Part shown: in pieces, positions 22,848 to 35,200 of the stretch
Layout: every line of letters starts with the position of its first letter
Position numbering within the stretch: position 1 is the stretch's first letter
From: Branchiostoma floridae
Taxonomy: Eukaryota > Chordata > Leptocardii > Amphioxiformes > Branchiostomatidae
Length of the DNA stretch: 64,000 bases
Assembly: GCF_000003815.2 (NCBI RefSeq)
Contig: NC_049983.1
Span: 288,962-352,961 of the forward strand
Direction of reading: 5' to 3'
Program-made: the position numbers and the translations under genes
The notes under the pieces: model-generated
Database searches by the model: none
What the model was told of the DNA's origin: nothing
Seen by the model: the letters and a program-made list of their open reading frames with translations, nothing else

Positions 22848-24500
22848 GAGTTAATTCCAGTTGTGGCGGCCATGTTGGATTTCTGGGGTCATCCGGGGTC
22901 ATGGCACCAGAACGAGACTGCAGGTGGTACCAGCTGGGCATTCTACTATATAGGCTGTATTGCAGACATAAGTATGCCATCTTCGGGAGTGCATTTCACC
23001 CCTCTAAGGTTAACAACTGCACAATATATGCCTGTTATATATAGAAAATATTGTTTGGGACATTTGATTTTGGTGATATTCTTTAATCAATTTTTCACAT
23101 TTTTTATGGGTGACCTGAGAACAATTAGTGTCAGTGTTTATATCATCCATGAGTGCTTTGTATTGGTAACTGTGATATAGTAGGTTTACTATTGGGATTA
23201 AACCCTACAAATACACAAAATATGGGGATGACATCTTTGCGGGTAGAAATTTAGAAGACATTTGGCAGTTGTTCTGATGATGTATTGATGCCAAGATCCG
23301 TTCTGCAAACTGCGCTCTATGGGAATATCATGCCGGGTGTGCTCCTTTACTTTCTTCCCAAATCATGTTTTCATTGTTTTATTCTAGTTTAAACAACATA
23401 ACCCTACACAACAAATTCCACATGTTGGGTCCATAAAATTGTGGGATGAAATGTAGCAGATTTTTTTCTGTTAGGGATTTTTCAATGCCAATGTGGAGAA
23501 AAACGTAAATTTTATCGTCAGTGGAAGAGGTAAATTGGTGATAGAACTTAGTAATACGTAGTTTTATCAACAGATGTTCGCAGCGTCTGTGAAAATTCTG
23601 TCACATTTCCACCCACACTGATCTGAAACTGGCATGAAGTCCGGTTTTTAGAGTAATGTGAGGGTCGACTCTAGCCTGAGTATCATCCTAGTTGGTTACG
23701 GAGGCTCTCATACTCACCCCTCTGGTTTGTGAGGGGTGAGTATGGGAGCCCGGTAAGCTACCTAGGATGACACTCAGGCTACAATCCCTCCTCCGCTGGC
23801 ACTTATAATCAAAGTTATGTTTTTTTCCACCTTGGCATTGAAAAAATTGCAAAAACAACAGTAAACAATCTGCTACATTTCATCCCACAATGTTATACAA
23901 CATGTGGACATTTTTCTTACGGGGTATGTTGTTTAAACTAAAATAAAACAATAAAAACACTGTCAGATAAATTGGGAAACAAGTAAAGGAGCACACCCGG
24001 TACATACACCGCCTTCACCATTGAGTGCCGCAGGATTTTCCCATAGAGCGGAGTTTGCAGAACGGTTCTTGGCTTCTAGAAATCATCAGAATAACAGCCA
24101 AATGTCTTCTAAATTTCTACCAAAAGGTTTGTCACCCCGATATTTCCATGTTTTTGTAGGTTTTAATCACAGATACCGATACACAGCACACATGGAGGAT
24201 ATAAACACTGACATTAATTGTTCTCAGGTCACCCGTCAAAAAATGTGAAAAATTAATAAAAAATATCACCAAAATCAAGTTCAAATTTCCAAAACAGTAT
24301 TTTCTATAGATAACAGGCATATATTGTGCAGTTGTTAACCTTAGAGGGGTGAAATGCACTCCCGAAGATGGCATACTTATGTCTGCAATACAGCCTATAT
24401 AGTAGAATGCCCAGCTGGTACCACCTGCAGTCTCGTTCTGGTGCCATGACCCCGGATGACCCCAGAAATCCAACATGGCCGCCACAACTGGAATTAACTC
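22848..24500. mobile_element. 1.65 kb foldback element with about 0.8 kb arms
   Basis: The left end GAGTTAATTCCAGTTGTGG and the right end, its reverse complement, are flanked by TA (22846-22847, 24501-24502). The arms pair along nearly their whole length: the outer 400 bp are close to identical, and the inner parts (CTCCTTTACTT..., GTTTAAACAACATA, GGGATGAAATGTAGCAGA) are more diverged. The centre at 23680-23790 is itself a hairpin around CTCATACTCACCCCTC. No coding capacity; ORFs on both strands mirror each other. Confidence 0.85.
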
Positions 24501-24879
24501 TATTAATGCTTATCTGAACATTCCCATTATACTGTAAGGAATACACAGCATACATGTATATAACAGAACTAAAAGAGGACAGTCTAGTTTACACTACAGT
24601 TTTCTCATGTGTTCCTCATTGCTGATGGTGCTATATATATGTAATCATCTGTCTCATTTTCAGACATCCAACAGTGAAACCGCCTGTCTGGATATACCCT
24701 GCTTCCTCAACCTTCACTCTCATTATATATATATTAGTTTCCTGTGGACGTCCCCCCCCCAACCAGCTGTCAGCCAATCTAAGAATATCAAGTCAAAGTT
24801 CCTTCCCGCGCCTGATGGTGCATAGGGCGGCGCCCATCTCCGTTTCAGTAGCCCTTGGGCCACACAACGCAATCACTAC

Positions 24880-25075
24880 AGCAGGGGGCTAGTCCACTGG
24901 TAGTGGTGTGTGTTCAACTTCCATACTCTTTCCCGAATGCTGAGTGCTAAGCAGAGAAAGAAGCATGTACCATTTTTAAAGTCTTTGGTATGACTCGGCC
25001 GGGGTTTGAACTCACGACCTACCGAATGCAAGGCGAACACTCTACCCACTAGGCCATTGCACCGGTTGAATCTAA
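24880..25075 (-). mobile_element. tRNA-derived SINE (minus strand)
   Basis: Read on the minus strand it starts with a tRNA-like head carrying A-box-like TGGCCTAGTGGGTAGAG and B-box-like GAGTTCAAACCC. It continues with an unrelated body (AAAGACTTTAAAAATGG...) instead of a tRNA 3' half plus terminator. Confidence 0.65.
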
Positions 25076-25985
25076 GAATATGCCTTTCAGTATTCAAAAG
25101 TGATGTTGCTTATATAAGGGTAAGGTCATTAATATTTATAAGCAGGGCAGTCAGGAACTAAGAGTGATGGTTGAGAGAGCAGGATACATCCAGACAGGTG
25201 GTTTCGCTGTTGGATGTCCATGCGTAGGAGGAAGTATTCCGGAAATGTCCATATACAAAGACTCATACGGACAACTGAAAACATTCAAAAGAAATTCTCT
25301 CAATACAGCTTTTGTTTAATTGATACAGAAATATGACATTGTATTTTGTTTGTGATCCAACATGATATGAAAGACTAGAAGTTTAGCAAAAAGAAAAATG
25401 ATGCTTCATTTTAACTTTAATTTGCTATGATTCAAATTCATTGATTAGCAACAAAGTCTGTTTCGTAGGTAGGTCGTTGTTTTAGAATAAATTACCTCTC
25501 AAGCTTTGGATATTTCAGAAAGTTATGTTCAGCAATTTTTTGTTGTATATGTATTTTTATAATAAAATATGGAAAGAATTGTTGACATGAGATGAGTGTA
25601 TATCCGAAAAACACACGTACAATGTACAGTTGTTGACAGTTTTTATTTATGACATGTTGTAATAGAAATGCTAGCACTATATGCATTTGTATAGTCAGCC
25701 AACCTTCATCACAGTTCAAATTTTGGTGTAACCATCTCATGCGATTCCAAACAATGTCGCCAGGGGGCGCACTTCCAACTGCAAAGTACTGTCAGTTGCT
25801 CTGATAGCAAGAACCTGTATGTAAATAAACATGAAACAAATGTTTTACCTGTGAGATAGTCTTGTTTTTGCTAGGCTAGTGGACACAAGATGGAAAGACA
25901 ATGTGTTCGGATCCTGGCCGGCACAAGATGTTGTGCCCAAGGGAAAGACTCTCTTAACTCCACCCAAGTTTTACTGTGTATGATA

Positions 25986-26398
25986 GGGGTGGGTACAGGT
26001 ACAGAAAATTCAGGTCCAGTGGATCAGGTCCAGGTCCGGACCTGAACCTGGCCCTGATTCAGTATGACTCATACCAATGGTCCATTTCACTACAAAGCAA
26101 TCTGTTTGGTGCAGTATGAGACTTACACTGGCTTTTTAAAACCCTACAACGCTAACTGCACCTGTACGATTGGCTGTAAAACTTGGTAGAAATTACTATA
26201 AACTCTAGTCTACTTCACTCTTGTTATTTTCTTCCACCTGCAAGCGCCCAAATGTGTGAATGCCTGATAAAATAATCTGTTAATTTTCTAATTGGTCCAA
26301 CATCTGGTCCACCCAATTTTTTCAGGTCTGGTTTTTCTGGACCGGTCCAATAAGAAAAAAACGGTTTTGTACCGGTACGCTGTACCGATACCCAGCCC
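25986..26398. mobile_element. GGTACCGG-ended element, copy 2
   Basis: About 413 bp, flanked by TA (25984-25985, 26399-26400). Starts GGGGTGGGTACAGGT and ends TACCGATACCCAGCCC. Collinear with 29366-29796 and with the two halves of 902-1991. It supplies the empty site for the nested insertion at 1078-1763. Confidence 0.8.
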
Positions 26399-26539
26399 TA
26401 GTGTATGAGTATTAACGATTGTTGTTGTGGGTGTGTTGCATTTGGGTTCTATCCTTTGTATGAAGATTGTTTCACGTGATGGATGTTTGTAGGGCATTGC
26501 TTTTAACAAGAAAGGTGATCTTTTGTGACGAGTGACCTA

Positions 26540-27000
26540 TCATAAATGTTTCTCATTGATTTTGCAAATTAGGTCCTTATTTGCATAAACGATACCAGTT
26601 GATTTCCTCTACCTAAATGACAATGTGTTCAAGGTATGAAAGTCATGGTAAAGAAAGCTATTGTAGCATTTTCTCAAATCATGTAAATTAGTCCCTAATT
26701 TGCATGACTTACGTCCACATGTTCAACGTATACGTTGCTACCAAATGCCGCAAGAATGGAATTTTTGTCATTTAAATCTATGATAACAATTTCTCATAAA
26801 TTATGTAAATTAGATAATAATTTGCATCATTGATTTCTATCGATATTTCTCTCTTTTCTAGTCACATATGTCATGTTTAAGTGCCCCAGTAGTAAAGAAT
26901 TACTGTGTCTTCATAAACTGTGCTCATTAGGTATGCAAATTAGCCCCCGGTTTGCATTAATAGCCCTTATTTATGGAAGGTATCTCCGGAGTTATCTACA
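26540..27000. repeat. Tandem repeat with ATTTGCAT core, about 120-bp period
   Basis: Four diverged units, each containing CAAATTAG...TAATTTGCAT, near 26570, 26690, 26815 and 26935. A related block lies at 55120-55290. Confidence 0.55.
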
Positions 27001-27649
27001 TATAAAAAATCACGGTGATCCGCCAACCCCTTCCGGATTATTCCCTTTCAAAGGGATGGTGCAATCGCGCACGCGCGGACGAATTCCTGTGGCAAATTTT
27101 GACAAACCCGTAACAAACGCGCCTAGCTAGCCCCCAAGGTGAGAGCTAATTTTGAAAAAAAAAAGGCTACACTTGCTGACATGTTATATCAAATATGGGC
27201 TTTTTTGAGTGGCTGCGGTAGGAAAGAACCCTATACAGTAGAAGCCAGTCAATTGCACAACGGATTAACGCACACTTCTGTTAACTGCACGGAATCCCCA
27301 AATCCCAAACCTGTGCGGTCCTGAAAGATAACTTTATTATTGCACCAGCCGGATAATTGCAATGAATTCACCGGAAAATAGGCCGTGAAATTATGTGGCG
27401 TCTACTGTACTTGTTTGACTAAAGAAAAATAACATTTTTCCCTCTCGGAGGTTTTTGCACCCCTCGAGATAGTGTGTTTTTGAGCCCCAAGGACCAATTG
27501 AATGGCTTTGAGTGTGTGTGGAGGGGGGGGGGGGGATGCGTTCTATCTGCAGACTAGCCGTATAAAAATTGTTGCAAATGACGTTTGATGAGAGAGAACA
27601 GGTTAGGTTAGCATATTAGGTTAAGTTGGTATGGCTTGAAGTTTTGATT

Positions 27650-29060
27650 CTTGAGATAATGTTTGACATTGCAAACAGAAGTGTCGTCATGCAGTTAAGT
27701 TTTATTACAGTTAACATGTATTGTGTTAGTTTTTGCCAAAGCCTAACAAAAGTTAGAAAAAAATCCCTACCTGCCGACCCTAACTGTTTTTCAGGACTGA
27801 AACAGGAAACAGCATTTTTTTCTAGGCCTCAGTTGTTCGTAGTGCAAATGACAGTCGCCCCCCCCCTCATTTTGCCGCCATGAGTGTTCTGAAATCAATC
27901 TAAAATAGGCCATAGGCGTAAAACTACATCTGGTGACTCTAAACTTGTTTTCTGTACAGTTGTCGGCATGACACGCCCCCTTATTATGCTCCACAGCCCA
28001 GAGGCGTACAGCCGCAAAGGTTTTTGACAACTGGTCACAACAACAAAAAAAGTAATTTCTGTGTAGATTTGTAACTTTGCGGTCAATATCCGTCTTCAAT
28101 TTATTTTTTATAAATTCTTAGATGCCTGAAATAAACCGGACAAAGTCATAAAACGTCCCGCCTATTTTGTTGCCTTCGCTGCCCCGGCGCCTCAAACCTT
28201 TGGTGTCATCAATCAGCGTTGCCATGACGACCAACTAGAAATGCGAATTGTTACACAGGACTGGTTACACAGAAGTTTACGTAACAACTGGACTGACTAC
28301 TAAACACATAACCTTTCCACTTTGGCACCATTATAATTATGCATCCATGCCCTACTTGTTCACTGTCCGTTGAAATGTGGTAATCTGACTTCTACTTTTG
28401 CCTTTAGCACTGTTGACAACACCCTCTTTTCTGTCATTCAAAAATTATACATTTTGATACTGTCTCACGAAACGAACCTGGAAGACCTACGAAAAGCTGT
28501 AAGACCTACCCTAAAAAAAAACTCCTGACCCTAGTTTTTCGGGTTGGGCAATGTCACATAGTTTACAGTTGGTATTCAACCTGCTTCCTATTAAAAGTGA
28601 CGAAAAACTAAAACTGCTTGTCCTATCCGAGGAGGTTAAAAAAACTTCTAATAAAGGATGAATGTATCCACAGATTTGTAAACATTGTGCACAAAAATAA
28701 AATTTGGCATTGGAAATATAAGTGCCCTCATGCAGTTCAGTTTTACTTTGTTAACCTGTATTGTATCAGAGTTAAACGCCTAACAAAACAAACAAGAAAA
28801 GATAATCCCTACCTATACCAACCCTAAGTTTTAGGACTGTAACAGGAAACCTTTTTTTCCTAGGCCTACTAAAGTTGTCGAAATTAGTAAAGCAAGTAAC
28901 AGACGTTCATGCTGTTCCCCCTTCATTCTGTCGCCCTAAGTGTAAAACTGCTGTCTGTACCATTGGTTGCGTGAGAATTTCAGATCATTATGCTCCACAG
29001 CCCAGGGGTAAAAAGCATACCAGTAATAATAATTATCATTATCATTATGCTCTACAGCCC
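27650..29060. repeat. Local duplication blocks related to 32300-33610
   Basis: 27650-28600 is collinear with 28670-29060 (partial: CCCTACCT...GGACTG...ACAGGAAAC...TATGCTCCACAGCCCAG). Its 28030-28450 part is also collinear with 32340-33610 (GATGCCTGAAATAA, CAAAGTCATAAAACGT, CTTTCCACTTTGGCAC, GCATCCATGCCCTAC, CACTGTCCGTT). The second of these contains the intact first exon of the secreted-peptide gene. Confidence 0.75.
28146..28236 (-). pseudogene. Degraded copy of the secreted Arg-rich peptide exon 1
   Basis: On the minus strand, part of the exon is recognisable: ATLIDDTKGLRRRGSEG aligns with ATLIDDTEGWRRRRRRRAG of the intact gene at 32907-33060. The N-terminal half of the signal peptide is gone, only three consecutive arginines remain, and the donor GTACGT has become GGACGT. 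No partner exons were seen. It is a duplication relic. Confidence 0.65.
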
Positions 29061-29365
29061 AGGGGCGTACCCGGGGGGTGGGGGTGGGGTGTTAAGGGGT
29101 GGTCAACACCTGCATCAACACAGATACTCATTCTTCTCCCGGACTATCCCTCAGTGGAATGTCCTGAGCCTGGCTCAGTTGTAACAGCCCCCACGGTTGG
29201 GTCGTTCAGAGCCAGGCTGAAGGCCTGTCCCCCTTTAATAACCCGGCCCCCCTCCTCCCTCTCCTACTGGTGTCTGACAAAACGGGGAAAATATTGCTAG
29301 TTTTCTATGCGAGTGTGGAGTTCACCACGATTTGGCCGAGTATAGTTTGGGGTTACTCGTGTTTA

Positions 29366-29796
29366 GGGGTGGGTACCGGTACAGAAAATTCAGGTCCAGG
29401 TCCGGTTCAGGTCCAGAGGATCAGGTCCAGGTCCGGACCTGAACCTGGACCTGATTCAGTATGACTCATACCAATGATCCATTTTACTACAAAGAAATCT
29501 GTTTGTTGGAGTATTTAGACTTACCGCTGGCGTTTTAAAATCCTACAACGCTAGCTGCACCTGTACGATTGGCTGTAAAACTTAGTAGAAATTACCATAA
29601 ACTCTACTCTACGTCACACTTGTTATTTTCTTCCACCTGCAAGCGCCAAAACGTGTGAATGCCTGGTCAAATAATCTGTTAATTTTCTAATCGGTCCAAC
29701 ATCCGGTCCACCTAATTTTTTCAGGTCCGGTTTTTCTGGACCGGTCCAATAAGAAAAAGCGGTTTTGTATCGGTACGCTGTACCGATACCCAGCCC
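29366..29796. mobile_element. GGTACCGG-ended element, copy 3 (best preserved)
   Basis: 431 bp, flanked by TA (29364-29365, 29797-29798). Starts GGGGTGGGTACCGGTACAG and ends GTACCGATACCCAGCCC. The reference copy for this family in the window. Confidence 0.8.
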
Positions 29797-30054
29797 TACT
29801 CGTGTTATTATCTCCAGGTCACTGTGCCGTCATGGTTGATAGTTTTAAACAAAGGTGACAGTATGGACTCTCTCTTTTTGTATCTACTGCACAAAAGAGG
29901 CTGTTGACTGGTTAGAAATTACGCTGAACGATGGTTTGACAGGCCGGAGGGAGTTTGGCTCTAACCGTATGAAGGCTTCATTTGCCACCCTTACCGCGTA
30001 TCCACTCTCTCGGGGCGCATTACTCACCCAAGTTTGCCGAATTCTAATCTCCAG

Positions 30055-30195
30055 GCAGATCTTGTTGTGGCATAAATATAGTGTCATAAGCTTGGTAAGG
30101 AGTTTAGCCGACAGAGGAGGTCAGTGAAACTCTCCTGGCCAAACTCCTTCCACAGCTTATGATACAATATTTATGTCACAGCAAGATCTGGCTGA
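30055..30195. repeat. Hairpin-forming inverted repeat
   Basis: Left arm GCAGATCTTGTTGTGGCATA...AAGGAGTTTAGCC; right arm GGCCAAACTCCTT...TATGTCACAGCAAGATCTGGC. Arms of about 57 bp with about 27 bp between them; probably a small MITE. Confidence 0.6.
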
Positions 30196-30807
30196 AAATT
30201 AGCCGAATTCCACTATGGATCCTGTTAAACTCTTCAGACAGTATCGTGGTGAGGATACTGATTCTTCTGGCCGGCTGACTCCCCTAGCGTACTATTGACT
30301 CTATTTGTACAATGTCTACAATTAGACCACCGATCCATGGAGCTTGGTAGAGGCTAGAGACTTTGCTACGTATGTTGTTTTCTGATATAACGTTACTGCG
30401 TAGGCAAATATTGCAAACACGCATGGATTTTCTAAATAGTTTTTATTACACCAAGAATCCCCAAGTGAATCAGCCGTTCTTAGTTAATTCCATGACGTAA
30501 ATACTGAAAGGTGTAATCGTTGTCATCTGTATAACCTTGTAGCATTGTTTGACTGAAGATGTGTACGGTACTTAACACCACAAAGAATTTTAATGGTGGC
30601 ACCTGAAGTCAGGCGATGTCTTAGGTAGCAAAACGGGAGCCTATAACACACCATAAGACAGATTGGAGAAATATCTAAGAGAATTTTCTACAAACACTTT
30701 CTTCTCATTCAAGTAAACATCATCACATGGCTACTCTTGTCCAGCTGACGTAATGGGAAGTTCACTCCAGTGTCAGGGGACGTCCGGACGGTCACCGGGA
30801 GCTGCCA

Positions 30808-33060
30808 TCACTTTTTGACGTCTGTAAAATGAATACATTTTCGTATTGTAAAACACACATATGAGAAGAAAATATTGCATAGGCATTTGTATGATAATTT
30901 AGACCGGATGAAGTAAATATGCCTTATATACATATATATATATATATATAATAGTTGGACTCTTGAAAGGGATGCAGCAGAGATGACAAGACTTCTTACC
31001 GTCTTCCTCCAGTTCGATCTCCTCAAGCTCCCTTGCAGCCACCTCCTCAGTCAGCTTCGCGGTCTCAGCCAGTGCCGACTCCACCTCTTCCAGGGTGTCC
31101 ATTAGTTCCATCCTTTTATCTGTAAAAGTACGAATGGTATGATCGACACAGAAAAAAACACTATCCTCGATACTAGGTTCTTTCTAGGGCCTCGGCTCCA
31201 TGGCCACCACACACCGTGGAAATGTTTGCTACAGTGCCCAAGTTAGACCCTGAGAAACAGCTAAGGTGTAGCCTGGATGCAAGGCTTTTCCAGGCTAGGG
31301 CCCACACAGACCAGCTCCTCGGCTCCATGGCCAGCACACCCCGAGGAAATGTTTGCTGCACTGCCATAGTTAGACCCTGAGAAACAGCTAAGGTGTAGCC
31401 TGGATGCAAGGCTTTTCCAGGCTAGGGCCCACACAGACCAGCTCCTCGGCTCCATGGCCAGCACACCCCGAGGAAATGTTTGCTGCACTGCCATAGTTAG
31501 ACCCTGAGAAACAGCTAAGGTGTAGCCTGGATGCAAGGCTTTTCCAGGCTAGGGCCCACACAGACCAGCTCCTCGGCTCCATGGCCAGCACACACCGTGG
31601 AAATGTTTGCTACAGTGCCCAAGTTAGACCCTGAGAAACAGCTTAGGTGTAGCCTGGATGCAAGGCTTTTCTAAGGCCCACACAGGCCAGCTCCTCGGCT
31701 CCATGGCCAACACACCCCGAGGAAATGTTTGCTATACTACCCTAGTTCGACCCTGAGAAACAGCTTAGGTGTAGCCGGCATGCAAGGCTTTTCTAGGGCC
31801 CACACAGGCCAGCTCCTCGGCTCCATGGCGAGCACACCCCGAGAAAATGTTTGCTACACTGCCCTAGTTCGACCCTGAGAAACAGCTTAGGTGTAGCCGG
31901 CATGCAAGGCTTTTCTAGGGCCCACACAGGCCAGTTCCTCGGCTCCATGGCGAGCACATCCCGAGAAAATGTTTGCTACAGTGCCCTAGTTCTACCCTGA
32001 GAAACAGCTTAGGTGTAGTCTTGATACAAGGCTTTCCTAGGGTCACACAGGCCAGTTCCTCGGCTCCATGGCTAACATGCTTCCTCGAAAATTTGGTTCT
32101 CCTACCGGGATTCTCTAAAACGACACACATTATCACTTACAATGCTATATTTTCCAAAAGTCACACGAGCGCGTGTATCATATAATAGCCGTAGCCGTAC
32201 CTCTGCTTGGAGAGTAGATTTAAGTACTGACAAAGGCTCATATTTCCTATGATCCCTTGAAAGAGAATGTCGATATAGGGAGTAGGCGGACCTTATTGTT
32301 TTAATTTTTTCTTATTTTTGTATCGCATGACAGTTAAGTCTCCTCACAACGAAAAGGAATTTCTGTATAGATATGGAACTTCCCGGTCAATGTCTGTCTT
32401 GAATTCATTTTTATCAATTCTTTGATGCCTGAACACCACAAAGCTGAAAGTATTTAAAGCATGTGTAGAGGCTATCTTGCTTTATGGTTCGGACTCATGG
32501 ACACTAACTAAGTCTCTGTCCAAGAAACTGGATGGTAACTACACCCGTCTGCTTCGTTATGCTCTGAATGTACCTTGGCAGAGTCGCATCGGAAACAAAA
32601 AACTGTACAACGGACTTCCCCCGATCACTAGAACTATTCAGAATGGAAGATTGGCTCTAGCTGGCCATGTAGCACGACATGAGGAGATGGCCGCCAAAGA
32701 ACCTGAAGCAAAGAGAAAAAGGGGACGACCGAACCTGACACTTAAGAAAGTTCTGGAGAAGATGATTGATTTAAGGACTACAACTTGCTAGCCGCCATGC
32801 TAGGTAGAGATACATGTACTTGGTCGGACATTGTAAATGGCACCTCATATGAGGATGAACTGAACTGAGATGCCTGAAATAATCCGGCCAAAGTCATAAA
32901 ACGTACCAAGTTTATCCTCTCCCGACGGTGACGGTGACAGTGACGGTGACGGTGGCTGGCCGGCGCGACGACGCCTCCGGCGCCTCCACCCTTCGGTGTC
33001 GTCAATCAGCGTTGCCACGACGACCATCGTGATTACCAGCAGGCAAAGAGAAAACTTCAT
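30808..33060 (-). CDS. Small secreted Arg-rich peptide precursor, three coding exons
   Basis: Exons on the minus strand: 33060-32907, 31119-31000 and 30821-30808 (TGA). All junctions are GT-AG and in phase, giving 95 residues. Residues 1-24 are a signal peptide (MKFSLCLLVITMVVVATLID). They are followed by GW, seven consecutive arginines (26-32), AGQ, a Pro/Ser linker (PPSPSLSPSPS), GEDKL and a KR pair at residues 53-54. The C-terminal 40 residues are strongly acidic and helical in appearance (MDTLEEVESALAETAKL, ELEEIELEED). A cationic segment next to an anionic propiece with a dibasic site is typical of antimicrobial-peptide or neuropeptide precursors, but I recognise no family, and function is inference. 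An AG (TTTACAG) just upstream of the ATG suggests a 5' UTR intron. A minisatellite and a LINE fragment lie in and next to its introns. Confidence 0.65.
31188..32095. repeat. Minisatellite, about 125-bp units, in the peptide-gene intron
   Basis: Eight head-to-tail units containing CTCGGCTCCATGGCCAGCAC, AGTTAGACCCTGAGAAACAG and GTGTAGCCTGGATGCAAGGC. The left three are nearly identical and the right ones are shorter and diverged. Minus-strand ORFs here are the repeat read through and are not genes. Confidence 0.9.
32434..32868 (+). mobile_element. LINE 3' fragment with 10-bp target duplication
   Basis: Encodes the C-terminal end of a reverse-transcriptase polyprotein: LLYGSDSWTLTKSLSKKLDG, YTRLLRYALNVPW, GRLALAGHVARHEEMAAKEP, RGRPNLTLKKVLEKM. 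Ends GAACTGAACTGA. Flanked by the direct repeat GATGCCTGAA at 32424-32433 and 32869-32878. The related block at about 28120 has that sequence once and no insert, confirming the borders. It is from a different LINE family than the DCP1 intron copy. Confidence 0.88.
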
Positions 33061-34119
33061 GGTGCGACTTTTTCTACCTGTAAACACTGGACAAAAAAAT
33101 AAACATTAATTTTATAAAACTAAAGGGTATAACCGCCGGAAAGGGTAAAATAGATGAGCAGAGACAAAAGATTATGCAAATAGTAATTGGTATCATACAC
33201 AAGGTTGGGCTAAGTTGTCTTAGAAGGAGGGCTTCTACTAGCTGCTGACACAAAGAGCGTGGATTGCTGGTTTTCACGCCTGTGAAAATGATACCTTTCG
33301 AAAGTGAACTGCTAGGGTAGTGTGAAAGTTTATGGAAATTAGTATTTAATTCAATGGCAACACTGCAGTTTCCAATAAAGTTATCTTCACACGTTTCGCC
33401 AATTATAAATGGGAATTGTGATACTTAACACCTATTATATATAGTAACCTTTCCACTTTGGCACAATTATGCATCCATGCCCTACATGTTCACTGTCCGT
33501 TAAAATGTGCTAATTTGACTTCTACTTTTGCCAAGGAGCACTGTTGACAACACCTCATTTTCTGTCATTCAAAATATTAATCAATATTATACATATTTGT
33601 ACTCTCTCACCCTCACCCTCAGCTTTTTCTCAATGCCTGATGACAACGGTCCCTTTTTGTCGTTCAAGAATGATACTGATTAAGTCGTGGTGAAAATGCT
33701 ACAAACGATGTTCCAAACCTTTTTTACAAGTTTTTTTTTTACTTAAAATGGTGTTGGTATTTGTTTTCCACTGCTTCCAGAAAAGAAGTCAAACCCCAAA
33801 TGCGTAGATTGTAACTCTCAGCAGTCAATATCATTGATAGAATAGTCACTTGTTTACACTTGTCACCATTGTTATCCATACCAAATTATTTCATTTTATG
33901 TATGTTTATTATATTTTCTGTATGCTTCATGATGCAAATAAGCTTTCTTTGTTATTCTCCTTCTTAATTTTGTTTCCATGTAGCCTTCTGGGTCAATTAG
34001 AAAAACAGAAACCCCGAACATTATGTAAGCTAATATAAACAGGACACCAATTTTGTTGTTTGTACAATTGTCTGTCAGTGATAACACTCCCTGTTCGTCA
34101 CACAGTAGACCATGTTGAT

Positions 34120-35200
34120 TTGATTATGGGTTTGAACAATGTCTGGATTGGAACTAGGACAGGGCTAGAACAATGATCAACAATGTCTGAATTTGAACTA
34201 GGGTAGTGTTTGAACAATGTTTGGATTTGAACTAGGGTAGGGTTTGAACAATGTTTGGACTGGAACTAGGGTAGGGTTTGAACAATGACTGGATTGGAAC
34301 TAGGGTAGGGTTTGAACAATGTTTGGATTGGAACTAGGGTAGGTTTGAACAATGTCTGGACTGGAACTAGGGTAGGGTTTGAACAATGACTGGATTGGAA
34401 CTAGGGTAAGGTTTGAACAATGTCTGGATTGGAACTAGGGTAGGGTTTGAACAATGACTGGATTGGAACTAGGGTAAGGTTTGAACAATGTCTGGATTGG
34501 AACTAGGGTAGGGTTTGAACAATGTTTGGATTTGAACTAGGGTAGGGTTTGAACAATGTTGGATTGAACTAGGGTAGAGTTTGAACAATGTCTGGATTGA
34601 AACTAGGGTACGGTTTAACAATGTATGGATTGGAACTAGAGTAGGGTTTGAACAATGTTTGCATTTGAACTAGGGTAGGGTTTGAACTTTGAACAATGTC
34701 TGGATTTGAACTAGCGTAGGTTTGAAGAATTTCTGGATTGGAAATGGGGTAAGGTTTGAACAATGTCTGCATTGGAACTAGGGTATGGTTTGAACAATGT
34801 CTGGATTGAAGCTAGGGTATGGTTTAAACAATGTCTGGATTGGCTAGGGTTTGGGTTTGAACAATGTCTGGATTGAAGCTAGGGTACGGTTTAAACAATG
34901 TATGGATTGGAACTAGAGTAGGGTTTGAACAATGTTTGCATTTGAACTAGGGTAGGAAGTTTAACAATACCTGGATTTGAACTAGGGTAGGATTTGAACT
35001 GTCTGAATTGAAACTAGGGTATGGTTTGAACAATGTCTTTATTAGAACTATAGATGGAATTGGAACTAGAGTCGGTTTGAACAATGTCTGGATTTGAACT
35101 AGGGTAGGGTTTGATCAATGTCTGGATTTGAACTAGGATAGGGTTTGAACAATATCTGGATTTGAAGTAGGGTAGAATTTGCACACTTCTAGATTTGAAT
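34120..35200. repeat. Minisatellite, about 32-bp units
   Basis: About 30 imperfect units of the type GGTTTGAACAATGTCTGGAT followed by TGGAACTAGGGTAG. Some units are truncated. No coding meaning. Confidence 0.95.

Larger units (their letters stand above)
20762..30807. other. Gene-poor repeat region
   Basis: No coding exon was recognised between the element downstream of DCP1 and the small secreted-peptide gene. The content is the transposon copies listed separately, simple sequence, and duplicated non-coding blocks at 27650-29060. Confidence 0.6.

Noticed and set aside
28875..29300. 141-codon plus-strand ORF
   Set aside because: It crosses duplicated non-coding sequence and a GGGGTGGGGGTGGGG run; no family resemblance.
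31173..31591. Overlapping minus-strand ORFs (SGSNYGSAANISSG-type repeats)
   Set aside because: They are the 125-bp minisatellite inside the intron of the peptide gene; no splice or start context supports coding.
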